Shown here piece after piece: positions 25,836 to 35,107 of a stretch of DNA of 64,000 nt. Position numbers and translations under genes: made by a program. Each line of letters opens with the position of its first letter. Position 1 is the first letter of the stretch. The stretch is from Balneolaceae bacterium UBA7797 (GTDB lineage Bacteria > Bacteroidota > Rhodothermia > Balneolales > Balneolaceae), in NCBI GenBank assembly GCA_002480645.1, contig DLCN01000009.1, positions 189,452 through 253,451 of the forward strand, in the 5' to 3' direction. The notes beneath the pieces were generated by a model. That model did no database searches. It worked only from the letters and a program-made list of their open reading frames with translations, and was not told where the DNA came from.

Positions 25836-28562
25836 TTACTTGATCAGCATCATTTTCATAGATCGGGTAAAGAAGCTGTTATCTTCGCCACGTGCAGTAA
25901 TGCGATATACATACATACCAGTGGCAAACTGTGAAGCATCCCAGGTTACATTGTAATTACCGGCGGCATAACGTCCATCAGCAAGTACACTTACTTCTCT
26001 GCCGGTGATATCATACACGCGGATGGTGATAGAAGAAGAAACCGGGATCGAGAATTCAATATTTGTAGCCGGGTTAAACGGGTTCGGATAATTATTTTTG
26101 ATCTCGAAGGATGTTGGAATTTCCAGCCCATTAGTTTCAATAGAAACACCTGAACCGGTGATCGTTTCCCAAACTTCGGCTTCGATAAATGCATCGGCAA
26201 TGATCTTATGGCCGGCATCATTCAGGTGCGTACCATCACCGGAATCCAATTCCGAACGAACAGTACCGGTTTCTGTAGCAAGTGTATCGAAAATATTGAT
26301 AGCATGATCACCGTAAATTGCCAGAATGGAATCCCGCATCTCAATAAGATTTGCACGTTGAGATTCGGTGAAGTTCCTTGGTTGTGTAGTGGTTACCCAA
26401 ACAGGAACATCGGCACTTGCTGCAAGATCAGTAACTGTACGCATGTTAAATACTTGTTCGGTAATGGTATAATTACTGGCAGCATCGTTACTTGGCAGAT
26501 TGATAAGAATCGCAGTTGGATTATAGGTCAACGCTTTGGTGATATTATGCTCGGGTTCCGGTGCCGGTCGGTTACTTGGCTGAGTGAAATCACTTGGCAT
26601 GATATCGTAAGAATTGTACCCGCCAACAGCCAGATTTACGACATAGGCATTCCGATCTTTTGACTGAACATAATGCCGGTATCTGCCCACCCACGAACTA
26701 TCCGATGAAGATGCTCCGGATCCGGCTGCGGTTGAGGATCCTAATACCACGATGAGTGGACGATATGTCCCATCTAATGGATAATCGATGCTGAACACAT
26801 TATTTGATACATCAGAAATGGCCGCATTTTCTGAGTCAGACACACGGACCAAAGCCTCGTCGGTATCAATTTCAGGCACGGTCCATGTATAAGAACCATC
26901 GGCAGCAGAGGCAGTACCAATGGTATTCCATGTTTCCCCGTTATCGGCTGAATATTCAATGGTTACATTATCAATACCACTGCTGGCCCAGGCAATTTCC
27001 TCTTCGGTGCCTTGAGTAAATACTTCCCCGCCATTAGGATGAGTTACGGTGATATTCTCACCGGAACCACCCTGAGCATATGTAACTCTTAAAGCATTGA
27101 GGTAATAGAATTTATAGGAATTGGAATTATTTTCACCGGCTGAAACAATAACATTTATCGTGCCTTCTGCCGTTGGCATAGCAGTTAGAGTTGCAACATC
27201 GGTGGAATTATTTGCTGCATCAAGGTATACCGAATCGGTAGCTGATCCCACTAATTTGTATTTGGTTTCACGATTGTCGGAAACTCCCATTCTGGAGGCA
27301 AAAAACTCAAAGGTATACTCCTTTTCGGCAGAAAGTCCGGTAAATACCATTTCAGCAGTAGGTTCTTCTCTGCCGGCCCATGTTGAAGTGTTACCATAAT
27401 ATGAACGAGAAGAAACGGAGGCCGGGATTCCTAAATTAGCATCCGGAGTAGTCGCCCCATTGGTATTGATGCCATTAAAGCGATCGATCATGTTTACTCC
27501 AATACCAGAGTAAGTGCCCGAACTATTGATCAATGCAGCTATTTCGCCGGTACCATCAGCTGCGGTAAAACTATTCCAGCCTTCAGCCGCTACATCTGTA
27601 CCAAAATCAATGTTAACAGTATCGTAAACCAGTCCGGTAGAAGGCACAATGGTAAACACAGAATCACTTTGGTCACTTGCGGTTCCTGAAACAACCTGTA
27701 CCAGACTGGTAGTTGAATTAACATCCGGTACGGTCCATGAATAGGTGGTTTCTGTCTGACTTACTGTAGCGATTTCATTCCATGTAGATCCGTTATTGGT
27801 TGAGTAACTTAAAACAACATCATCAGTTAGATTGACCGGGCTCCAGGTAATACTGTAACCACTTTCTCCGGTTAATTCTTCTCCGCCATTTGGGCTGTTC
27901 AGTGTGATGGCAGGTGGTAAAACAGCTTCCTGCTCATAGATCATTTTGAGCGCACCCAGATAATAGAATTTATAACTGTTGTCGTTATTCTCACCCGGTG
28001 ATACGGTGAGATCGATGGTCCCTTCGGCAGTAGGTTGCAAAGAAACAGTAACGGTGTTTCCGGTGTTATTCGATGGGTTAAGTGAAGCTGAATCTACCGT
28101 TGCACCTGTAAATTTATACTTGGTCTCGCGATTATCACTCGCTGAACGAGAAGCAAAAACTTCGAAGGTATATGTTTTGGCAGGATTCAATCCGCTGATC
28201 AGCATTGCACCTGTCGGCTCAGTGTTGCCGCCAAATGCCACCACATTACCGAAGTAACTGTCGCTGGTTGCTGTAGATGGAAAATCGAAGGCAGAATCCG
28301 GGGAGGTTGTTCCTCCTGTATTAATACCGTTGAACCGGTCATAAACATTGATTCCAATACCGGTAAATAAGTCACGCGTATTTTTCAACATGGTTAGTTC
28401 ACCTGCACCGGTACCGTCAATGAAATTATTCCAGGTACCTTCAGACAAACTTGAGCCAAAATCTACTTTTACGGTGTCATATACGGTAGTTTGGGCATAT
28501 CCTACCGTGCTTGCTAAGAGAAACAGACACAAATAGATTGTGGTTTTAATTTTAAGAGACAT
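25836..28562 (-). CDS. Secreted SGNH/GDSL hydrolase with T9SS sorting domain
   Basis: I set the start at 28562, where ATG has AAAGGAG eight bases upstream and opens a signal peptide (IYLCLFLLASTVGYAQ); a longer frame to 28673 lacks both. The 908 aa product has two copies of a ~185 aa beta-rich module (VDFG..., TYTFEVFASR, DNRETKYKF, NSYKFYYLGAL). Each is followed by a ~90 aa repeat opening with PNGGE and containing SYTWTVP. An SGNH hydrolase domain lies at about 599-800: nucleophile Ser in VLGSSTAAG, Gly in AVGGYNS, Asn in LPSND, and DGTHLND for the Asp-His pair. A type A T9SS C-terminal domain follows from about 818 (NNYPNPFNPATNIEF). It probably acts on the surface on an acyl or acetylated-polysaccharide substrate, which is not identifiable here. 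Confidence 0.88.
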   Translation of the reverse strand: MSLKIKTTIYLCLFLLASTVGYAQTTVYDTVKVDFGSSLSEGTWNNFIDGTGAGELTMLKNTRDLFTGIGINVYDRFNGINTGGTTSPDSAFDFPSTATSDSYFGNVVAFGGNTEPTGAMLISGLNPAKTYTFEVFASRSASDNRETKYKFTGATVDSASLNPSNNTGNTVTVSLQPTAEGTIDLTVSPGENNDNSYKFYYLGALKMIYEQEAVLPPAITLNSPNGGEELTGESGYSITWSPVNLTDDVVLSYSTNNGSTWNEIATVSQTETTYSWTVPDVNSTTSLVQVVSGTASDQSDSVFTIVPSTGLVYDTVNIDFGTDVAAEGWNSFTAADGTGEIAALINSSGTYSGIGVNMIDRFNGINTNGATTPDANLGIPASVSSRSYYGNTSTWAGREEPTAEMVFTGLSAEKEYTFEFFASRMGVSDNRETKYKLVGSATDSVYLDAANNSTDVATLTAMPTAEGTINVIVSAGENNSNSYKFYYLNALRVTYAQGGSGENITVTHPNGGEVFTQGTEEEIAWASSGIDNVTIEYSADNGETWNTIGTASAADGSYTWTVPEIDTDEALVRVSDSENAAISDVSNNVFSIDYPLDGTYRPLIVVLGSSTAAGSGASSSDSSWVGRYRHYVQSKDRNAYVVNLAVGGYNSYDIMPSDFTQPSNRPAPEPEHNITKALTYNPTAILINLPSNDAASNYTITEQVFNMRTVTDLAASADVPVWVTTTQPRNFTESQRANLIEMRDSILAIYGDHAINIFDTLATETGTVRSELDSGDGTHLNDAGHKIIADAFIEAEVWETITGSGVSIETNGLEIPTSFEIKNNYPNPFNPATNIEFSIPVSSSITIRVYDITGREVSVLADGRYAAGNYNVTWDASQFATGMYVYRITARGEDNSFFTRSMKMMLIK

Positions 28563-29010
28563 GAGTCGCTCCTTTGTGTTGGTTAGCTTTTTGATGATTT
28601 GATCATTCTGGAAATAATGGGTGTTGAAGAGGAGTATCGAATACGGATCTGATCCAGACCTCAGTAGTTTCATGGAATGAAAGTAACCGGATGATCAAGT
28701 GTTTTAGGGTGATCTGAGTTTAAAACCGATTCGAGAAACCCAACATCTGATACCAAATGCTCAGTACCGAGTTTTCTTCACGCATTATTTGGTTTTGTTC
28801 AGAGCGTTAATAGAACGGGCATTCCGTTTTCTTTGCGCTCATTAACCCTTCCATAGGTAAGCTAAAATGATAATTCCAACACTGTCTGATCTAGCGCCTA
28901 AAGTGAGAAAAGCTTTTCACTAGTGCAATAGATAAATAAAAAAAAGATGATGTGGCTTTCTCGTTAGGCGGTTGCACTGAAAGGAATCAATACGACCGGA
29001 TAGAGTAGGT
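28563..29010. other. Intergenic stretch upstream of the secreted hydrolase
   Basis: This 448-base gap holds the ribosome binding site of the hydrolase and, near 28996-29031, a weak hairpin overlapping the end of the 94 aa gene. I found no sigma-54 or sigma-28 site and no convincing small gene, so the hydrolase is probably not flagellar-regulated. Confidence 0.5.
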
Positions 29011-29031
29011 TCAGATCGTAAGATCTATCCG
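28996..29031 (-). terminator. Weak hairpin overlapping the end of the 94 aa gene
   Basis: On the minus strand CGGATAGA and TCTATCCG form an 8-bp stem across a ~20-base loop that contains the stop codon of the 94 aa gene. No T-run follows, so termination is uncertain. Confidence 0.3.
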
Positions 29032-29295
29032 ATCTCCAACCCCTTCCTTTTTGGTTGCAGAAGTACGGGGTGGTTCTGCGGGTTTTGCCTTTACTTTTAG
29101 TTCTTCCAGAGGGATTGAATTGATGACGGCGCGGTCTTCAATCTCAAAATGTGCAGCTTCCCGGTTCTCATCTTTGTCGCGTTTGGGGTTATCTCTTCTG
29201 CGACGGTCGTTCTTTGCCTCTTCCTCTTCTTCCTGCTTATGCTTGAGAAGCTCGGGGATCTTATTAAGTCTCACTATTTTGGAAATGAGGTCCAT
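29011..29295 (-). CDS. Small charged protein with a sigma-28-like promoter, unknown function
   Basis: This 94 aa protein belongs to no family I recognise. It is very hydrophilic: an N-terminal amphipathic stretch (ISKIVRLNKIPELLK), a Glu run and Arg/Asp/Lys-rich middle, and a tail ending GDRIDLTI. It has no signal or membrane segment. It lies directly downstream of fliA in the same direction and has its own sigma-28-like promoter (29337-29363), the arrangement often found for flgM. The GDRIDLTI tail faintly recalls the DKVxLS motif of FlgM, but that motif is N-terminal in FlgM and the usual FlgM helices are not evident. I leave it unnamed. Confidence 0.55.
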   Translation of the reverse strand: MDLISKIVRLNKIPELLKHKQEEEEEAKNDRRRRDNPKRDKDENREAAHFEIEDRAVINSIPLEELKVKAKPAEPPRTSATKKEGVGDRIDLTI

Positions 29296-29336
29296 AAGGC
29301 AAGGAACCTGAATTACATTGGGATTTAACTACTTCG

Positions 29337-29363
29337 TTATCGGTAGTTCCCTCAGGTACATAA
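29337..29363 (-). promoter_or_regulatory. Sigma-28-like promoter for the 94 aa gene
   Basis: On the minus strand TTAT-N15-ACCGATAA matches 7 of 8 in the -10 with exact spacing. It lies between the fliA stop and the 94 aa gene, 42 bases before its ATG. Confidence 0.55.
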
Positions 29364-29407
29364 GTTAATTACTTCAAATAAACGACCACATCCGGTCGCT
29401 TTCTCCA

Positions 29408-30178
29408 TTATGAAGCGTACTCAACTTCCTCGTTGGTGAGATCGTGACGTAATTTGATGAGCAATTTACCAACGATCTGAGAAATCCGGGCCTCGGTAAG
29501 TTCAAGTAAAAGAGCAATTTCACTCATGGTCATGTCTTCATAAAAATAAAGCATGAGGATGAGACGGTCACGTTCTTTCAACTCCCCGATCTTTTTCATA
29601 ATGGCAGCGGTTCGCTCTTTTTTCTCGAGGTTGGTATCCGGTGTTTCACTGTTCGGATCTTCCTGAGTATCGTAATGCGAGCTCGCGTTATCTTCGTAAG
29701 CAGGACTATCTAATGAAAGTACATTTCGTTGCTGCACATTTGAGAGCAGTTTATGATAATCCTGAACGGTCATTCCAAGTTCTTCTGAAATTTCTTCGCT
29801 CGAAGGTTCACGTCCCAGTTCCTGATATTTGCGGTCTATAACCTGCTGGATCTCTCCGTAATTCTTGCGTTGTTTTCTCGGTAACTGATCGATACTGCGC
29901 AAGTAATCGATGATGCTGCCCCGAATCCGGTAGTAGGCAAAAGTATTGAATTGAATGTTGCGCGAGCAATCGTACGAATCCATGGCTTGTAGTAAACCGG
30001 TTATGGCTGCACTCTCCAGATCTTCGATCTGAGAAAGAGGCTGATTCGGCCGGTTGATCTTCCCTATGATACTGCGTATCAACGGCATAGACTTACTTAT
30101 GATCGTATTCCGGAGACTCTCAACAGGACTCGCGCAATACAAGTCTACTAATTCCTGTAGTGATTTGTCTTCCATCAT
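29408..30178 (-). CDS. fliA: Flagellar RNA polymerase sigma factor FliA (sigma-28)
   Basis: This 256 aa protein is of FliA/WhiG size. Region 2 carries SQIEDLESAAITGLLQAMDS and FNTFAYYRIRGSIIDYLRSI, the FliA-type region 2.4. Region 3 has LPRKQRKNYGEIQQVIDR. Region 4 has ERDRLILMLYFYEDMTMSEI and LTEARISQIVGKLLIKLR. It directs late flagellar genes; several matching promoters occur in this window. It overlaps the preceding small membrane gene by 4 bases (ATGA), at the end of the flhB-flhA-flhF-flhG run. Confidence 0.95.
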   Translation of the reverse strand: MMEDKSLQELVDLYCASPVESLRNTIISKSMPLIRSIIGKINRPNQPLSQIEDLESAAITGLLQAMDSYDCSRNIQFNTFAYYRIRGSIIDYLRSIDQLPRKQRKNYGEIQQVIDRKYQELGREPSSEEISEELGMTVQDYHKLLSNVQQRNVLSLDSPAYEDNASSHYDTQEDPNSETPDTNLEKKERTAAIMKKIGELKERDRLILMLYFYEDMTMSEIALLLELTEARISQIVGKLLIKLRHDLTNEEVEYAS

Positions 30179-30402
30179 AATTCGTTGCTATGGTCTGTAT
30201 GGTGATCGCCCGGAACACCCATGTGGTCTTGGTCATTATTATCCTTAAGGATATTAAGCAGAAAAATTGCCAAATACACAACTCCGAATAGTATCATAAA
30301 AACAAGGATACTTCGGTATAATGCCACATCGATGTTAACACCAGAAATCATAAGTAATAAGAAAATGATCAACGTAATTACTGTGATTAATCGAAATAAC
30401 AT
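30175..30402 (-). CDS. Small two-helix membrane protein coupled to fliA
   Basis: This 75 aa protein has two membrane helices (about 3-21 and 30-52) and a His/Asp-rich cytoplasmic-looking tail (NNDQDHMGVPGDHHTDHSNE). It overlaps the fliA start by 4 bases and follows flhG by 5 bases, so it is embedded in the operon and very likely translated. I do not recognise it. A role in placing or limiting the flagellar base or FliA is possible, but nothing in the sequence shows it. Confidence 0.6.
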   Translation of the reverse strand: MLFRLITVITLIIFLLLMISGVNIDVALYRSILVFMILFGVVYLAIFLLNILKDNNDQDHMGVPGDHHTDHSNEL

Positions 30403-30407
30403 GACGT

Positions 30408-31214
30408 TTATCCTCTCTGATGGTTAGTAGCTGGTACTAGTTCCTGTACCGCCTGATTTGCGAATGAGATCACATTCTGTGCGATAAAATCGAATTCAAC
30501 GATCACCGGATCTTTACCGGACAGCTGTCGTAACGTTTTTTGCTTTTGAATTGATTCCCGAATACTCTCGCTAACCGGAACAAAGCCCAGATAATCAGTT
30601 TTTTGTTGTAAGAAGTAATTCAAAATGGTGTTGAACCGGGAGAAGGTGCTGTCGGCAGATCCTTCGGAGTCGGCAAAGTTTACAATACTTCCAAAACGGT
30701 ACGCCGGATCGATATTCAGTACGTATTTACACAAACGATACACATCGGAAATGGCTGTGGGTTCATCTACAATCAGCAGTGCTCCAAGATCGGCACTGTC
30801 CAAAGCCCATAAAGCCATTTCTCCTGCACCGGCCGGAGTATCAATGATGATAAAATCATGATCTTCTTTCAATTTCATCATTACCTGATCCATCGCATCC
30901 ATGAAAACATCGGGTTGAATGCTTTGCTGCGATGGGTCATCAGCCGCTGTTACCAGAGTGAATTCAGGTAAACGATGGGGTAAATGGTCCAGACTACAAT
31001 CTCCATGGATCCATTGTCCCACCGTAGAGGTCACCTGTTCGTTCAAAAGAGTAGCACAATTTGATAGCCCGATATCAGCATCCAGAATAGCTGCCCGGTA
31101 ACCGGCATGATTTAAGGATGAAGCCAGGTTCACAGCGGTCATACTTTTTCCTACGCCGCCTTTACCGCTGATAACGGCTAACACAAAGGGTTGATGTAAA
31201 TGATTTTTCTTCAT
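30408..31214 (-). CDS. flhG: Flagellar number regulator FlhG (MinD-like ATPase)
   Basis: This 268 aa protein has a deviant Walker A of the MinD/ParA kind (SGKGGVGKS, 16-24), then AILDADIGLSNCATLL and DTPAGAGEMALWALDSAD. FlhG counts and places flagella by opposing FlhF. The N-terminal DQAxxLR motif that stimulates FlhF GTPase in some species is not present; the leader is just MKKNHLHQPFV. It follows flhF by 8 bases. The family call is secure. Confidence 0.9.
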   Translation of the reverse strand: MKKNHLHQPFVLAVISGKGGVGKSMTAVNLASSLNHAGYRAAILDADIGLSNCATLLNEQVTSTVGQWIHGDCSLDHLPHRLPEFTLVTAADDPSQQSIQPDVFMDAMDQVMMKLKEDHDFIIIDTPAGAGEMALWALDSADLGALLIVDEPTAISDVYRLCKYVLNIDPAYRFGSIVNFADSEGSADSTFSRFNTILNYFLQQKTDYLGFVPVSESIRESIQKQKTLRQLSGKDPVIVEFDFIAQNVISFANQAVQELVPATNHQRG

Positions 31215-31222
31215 GACGATTT

Positions 31223-32953
31223 CTAACTTTCTTGTAATACCTTACGGGCGAACCATTGAGGATCGAAGGCTTTAAGGCCGTTTTGGGTTGAATTTCCGGT
31301 GCCGAGATAGCGGGCGTTACATCCCATCTGCTGCATGAACGGGATCACAGGGCCCCATTGCGATACTTCATCGAGATGAGTGATGGCCACAAAATCTGGT
31401 TGCAACGGGTGATGGGCAGCATTCGAGTTCTTAAAATAGAATCGGTTCAATGCCGCATTAACCACATAGTGTACTTCCATATCGGTGAATGCGGTTAACC
31501 ACTGTCGGATCTTCCAGTATTCCCTGAACGATTGTTGCTGCTCTGTGTTCAGCGATGGTGTGTCGATAAGTACATGGTCGTAGCTATCGAGTTGTTCAGA
31601 TAAAGCAGAGATATCTTCCCCAACCTGTAAGTCAAAGAAGGGGATGTCGTGATCGTTGCAAAATGGTTCCAGTATGGAATAATAGAATGGTTGTTTTGCT
31701 TTATCCGGACGGATAGAAATTACCGCTATACTTTTATCGGCTAAATGGTCACCACTTTCTATCAGTTTGATGATCGTAGTGGTTTTTCCGGCACCTGCCG
31801 GACCGACAAATAATAAGTTCTTCTTAGGATCAGAATCCTGAGTTTTTCCCAGCGAGCCACGGATGATGGCCGCCAGTTTGGCCATGAACTGATCCGGTTG
31901 CTGGTAGGGATCAATTCCTTTCTGAATGATCTCGCTGAACCAACCGGCAATTACGCTGGTGTTGATCCCGGTCTTCACCAATTGCTGGAAAGCCGGATGA
32001 GACGCGTAATCCAGATTAGCAGAGATCATGGCGGAATCGAGCAGGGATTCGATCTTATCAAATCGTTTATGTAATGCTTTGATCTCCCGCTGGTCGCTGC
32101 GTTGAGAAGGTGCAGTTTGCACGATAACCGTTGGTTCTGCGGTTACATCTTTAAATCTTGAATCATTAAAATGACGAATAAATCCTTTCGACGGTGCAGG
32201 AGTTTCGGTCGCCTTAGGTTCAACCGTAGTTTCATTGTTTACTGACTGTGAGCCTTCTACTTTATTTTCTTCTTCGCTGGTAATGGAAGGCAACACTTCT
32301 TCCTCAGCGTTATTCTCTACAATTTTTGTGAAAGGATCTGCTTTTGGAGCATCTACCAATTGTTCTGCTTCCTGTTCAATTTCCTCTAGTTGTTTTTGAA
32401 GTGCTGCGATCTTAGAGGGCGAATCCTCTTTGGTTTCTTTATCAATAAAATCGTCGCGGATCACCATTCTTTTTTGTTGTTCTTCGCGGCGAACTTCTTC
32501 TTTTAGTTGTTGGCGGATGGCGGAACGGGAATACATTTTAATGGAAGGTTTTTCCTGAGATGCAGGAGTTCTTTCCTCATCCCGGCGGTATTCTTTTTCT
32601 CCGGCATAAGATTCCTGAAAACTATATTTCCCCTGATTGATCTTTGGATTACTTAATTCCTGCTCTTCGGCATATTTACGAAGAGATTTCAATACAGGGC
32701 TCACATGTTCTGAACTGGCTTCTGCTGATGCGAGTGAACGTTTAAATTCTACACCGTTTGAAGCTCGTTTTCGGGGTTGTTGCTGTTGTTTTCCCTTATT
32801 CTTTTCCTGGTCAGAAAAGATGGTAATTCGGGCTTTATCGCCTTTTTTAGCAGCCTCAGCACTATCCAGTACCAGAAAGTCTTCCCCGTAAATAGCACTG
32901 GCGCTTTTCTTAGCGGCCTCGATGGTTTTACCAAAAATATTCTTCAGTATCAT
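31223..32953 (-). CDS. flhF: FlhF-like SRP-family protein with divergent GTPase motifs
   Basis: This 576 aa protein has a B-domain start typical of FlhF (KNIFGKTIEAAKKSASAIYG), a long charged linker (about 50-285), an N-domain and a G-domain. The P-loop GPAGAGKTTT (384-393) and the specificity motif THLDE (525-529) are clear. The SRP insertion segment, usually DTYRxAAxEQL, reads SIRPDKAKQPFYYSI. The G3 motif DTAGR reads DTPSLN (464-469). The closing motif reads LGTGNSTQNG. It probably binds nucleotide, but switching may differ from model FlhF. Its ATG overlaps the flhA stop by 4 bases, and it is followed by flhG. Confidence 0.86.
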   Translation of the reverse strand: MILKNIFGKTIEAAKKSASAIYGEDFLVLDSAEAAKKGDKARITIFSDQEKNKGKQQQQPRKRASNGVEFKRSLASAEASSEHVSPVLKSLRKYAEEQELSNPKINQGKYSFQESYAGEKEYRRDEERTPASQEKPSIKMYSRSAIRQQLKEEVRREEQQKRMVIRDDFIDKETKEDSPSKIAALQKQLEEIEQEAEQLVDAPKADPFTKIVENNAEEEVLPSITSEEENKVEGSQSVNNETTVEPKATETPAPSKGFIRHFNDSRFKDVTAEPTVIVQTAPSQRSDQREIKALHKRFDKIESLLDSAMISANLDYASHPAFQQLVKTGINTSVIAGWFSEIIQKGIDPYQQPDQFMAKLAAIIRGSLGKTQDSDPKKNLLFVGPAGAGKTTTIIKLIESGDHLADKSIAVISIRPDKAKQPFYYSILEPFCNDHDIPFFDLQVGEDISALSEQLDSYDHVLIDTPSLNTEQQQSFREYWKIRQWLTAFTDMEVHYVVNAALNRFYFKNSNAAHHPLQPDFVAITHLDEVSQWGPVIPFMQQMGCNARYLGTGNSTQNGLKAFDPQWFARKVLQES

Positions 32954-35103
32954 GCCAATTCAAATTCTTCAGAGTTATTTGTCACATCTGCATTATCGCC
33001 GTTTGGACTTTCTACCCGTTGCTGAGTTTCAATTCGTAACCGGTCGAAGGTTTTGAACTGAATGTCCTGGCTGATGTCGTTGTATGACAACACATTTATA
33101 TCTGGCAAAATCGGTGCCAAAAATTCGAACAGGGTGAATCTCAATATCGGAGAGGTTAGCAAGATAGGTTCGTAACCTTGTGTGATCATTGCATTAAACA
33201 CTGAGGAAGCACTTTGGTAGATCTTCTCCACATTATCCGGGGTAAGACCTAAGGTATTGCTGTTAAGCGTACCCTGCTGTGCCTGAGAGATAAGGTGAGA
33301 TTCGAGGGCTGATTCGAGCATAACCACGACGATCTCATGATCGTTGGTAGAGAACTGTCGGGTGATGGTTTCAGAAAGAGAAGCCCGGCAATACTCGTTC
33401 AGCACATCTGTATTTTTCGTCTGCTGGCAATAATCGGCCAGTGTTTCCAATATGGTAACCAGATCTTTGATGGGAATTCGTTCACGTAATAATCGTTTAA
33501 GCACTTTCTGGATCTCCCCGATCTTCATACCATCCGGCATCAATTCATCGACCAGTGCAGGATGCTGCTCTTTGATGTTATCGATGAGTTTTTTCACCAT
33601 CTGTCGATCCACGAGTTTATGCGCATTCTTCTTCAGCACTTCCATCAGATGAGTGGTGATCACAGCTCCGGCTTCAATTACAGAGAGGCCATATTTTTCC
33701 GCCTGGGATTTATTTTTTCCGCTCACCCAAATGGCATCCATTCCAAAGGTTGGGTCTTTGGTCTCAATTCCCTGAATATCGGGTTTAAAATCTGCCGGCA
33801 GTAAAACCAGATGGTACCCCGGTAATAACTCGCCTTCACCCTGAATGATACCTCTGAGTTTTATGGTATAGTGATTGGCATCAAGTTGTACATTATCTCT
33901 GATCCGGATCGAAGGAATGATAATACCCAGTTCCGCAGCGAGTTGTTTTCGTAGCGAGGTCATGCGTTCCAGCAGATCCCCTCCCTGATCAGATTCCACC
34001 ATCGGTATTAAACTGTAACCGATCTCCAACTCAAGGGCATCCATTAACAGGTAATTCTCTACCGGATCTTCCTTCTTGGCTGTGAGCTGTTTGCTTTGTT
34101 CAGCCTGAATCTCCTGCAATTCATCTTCTTCTTCCTGTTTAAAAGTGGTGAACGCAAGGAATAACAATCCACCGCCGATCATCCAGAAGGGAACAAGTGG
34201 TAAGCCCGGAACTAATCCCATAAAAAACACAAAAGCAGCACCGATCACCACGGTTTTGGGATTTCCCAGCAACTGGGTGGTAAGTTCTTTACTGAGGTTT
34301 CCATCACTTGCAGCACGGGAAACGATCATACCTGAAGCGGTTGAGATCAACAGCGCAGGGATCTGAGAAACGAGACCATCACCAATAGTCATTAACGTGT
34401 ACTTGGAAGCGGCCTCGGCGATAGGGAGTCGTAATTGAAGGGTTCCGATCACCAGTCCCCCGATAATATTGATGAAGGTGATAAGTAAACCTGCGATAAC
34501 ATCACCGCGAACGAATTTACTGGCACCATCCATAGCTCCGTAAAAATCAGCTTCGCGGGCAATTTCTTCCCTTTTCTTTTTGGCCTCCTGATCGGTGAGT
34601 AATCCGGCAGCGAGGTCAGCATCGATAGACATCTGCTTACCGGGCATGGCATCCAGTGTAAATCGGGCGGCAACTTCTGCTATCCTGGTGGCACCTTTGG
34701 TTATTACTACAAAGTTGATGATGATGAGAACTGCGAAGATGATGATCCCGATCACGAAATTCCCTTGAACCACAAAATTACCAAACGATTCGATGATGGA
34801 ACCCGCATACCCTTTACTAAGGATGAGTCGGGTAGTGCCGACGTTCAAAGCAAGGCGGAATAAAGTGAGAATAAGCAACATCCCGGGGAATACGGCAAAT
34901 TCGAGAGGCTTAAGCGCATAGAAAGCTACTAACAGAACTATAAGAGAAAGAGAGATATTTAAGGCCAGAAAGAAATCCATCGCAATGGATGGAATTGGCA
35001 GGATCATGATCAACAAGATGCCAATGACACCGGAGGAAATAAGAACATCAGTCTGGAAAAATGTTCCTTTTAATTTCTTTTTATTCAGTCCGCCAAGGTT
35101 CAT
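32950..35103 (-). CDS. flhA: Flagellar export gate protein FlhA
   Basis: This 717 aa protein has eight predicted membrane segments in the first ~330 residues, then a large cytoplasmic domain. The FHIPEP-family stretch RFTLDAMPGKQMSIDADLAA and the cytoplasmic loop EKKKREEIAREADFYGAMDG-like region are intact. The C-terminal domain has ELGIIIPSIRIRDNVQL and IKDLVTILETLADY. FlhA forms the nonameric ring that docks chaperones. It sits 4 bases after flhB and overlaps flhF. Confidence 0.96.
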   Translation of the reverse strand: MNLGGLNKKKLKGTFFQTDVLISSGVIGILLIMILPIPSIAMDFFLALNISLSLIVLLVAFYALKPLEFAVFPGMLLILTLFRLALNVGTTRLILSKGYAGSIIESFGNFVVQGNFVIGIIIFAVLIIINFVVITKGATRIAEVAARFTLDAMPGKQMSIDADLAAGLLTDQEAKKKREEIAREADFYGAMDGASKFVRGDVIAGLLITFINIIGGLVIGTLQLRLPIAEAASKYTLMTIGDGLVSQIPALLISTASGMIVSRAASDGNLSKELTTQLLGNPKTVVIGAAFVFFMGLVPGLPLVPFWMIGGGLLFLAFTTFKQEEEDELQEIQAEQSKQLTAKKEDPVENYLLMDALELEIGYSLIPMVESDQGGDLLERMTSLRKQLAAELGIIIPSIRIRDNVQLDANHYTIKLRGIIQGEGELLPGYHLVLLPADFKPDIQGIETKDPTFGMDAIWVSGKNKSQAEKYGLSVIEAGAVITTHLMEVLKKNAHKLVDRQMVKKLIDNIKEQHPALVDELMPDGMKIGEIQKVLKRLLRERIPIKDLVTILETLADYCQQTKNTDVLNEYCRASLSETITRQFSTNDHEIVVVMLESALESHLISQAQQGTLNSNTLGLTPDNVEKIYQSASSVFNAMITQGYEPILLTSPILRFTLFEFLAPILPDINVLSYNDISQDIQFKTFDRLRIETQQRVESPNGDNADVTNNSEEFELA

Positions 35104-35107
35104 ACGG

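Noticed and set aside
28563..28673. Longer start for the secreted SGNH protein (37 extra residues)
   Set aside because: The extra part is not signal-like and has no ribosome binding site, whereas ATG at 28562 has AAAGGAG and opens a good signal peptide.
28910..28935. Near-palindrome GTGAGAAAAGCTTTTCAC as a regulator site
   Set aside because: The arms mismatch beyond six base pairs, and nothing else supports binding.
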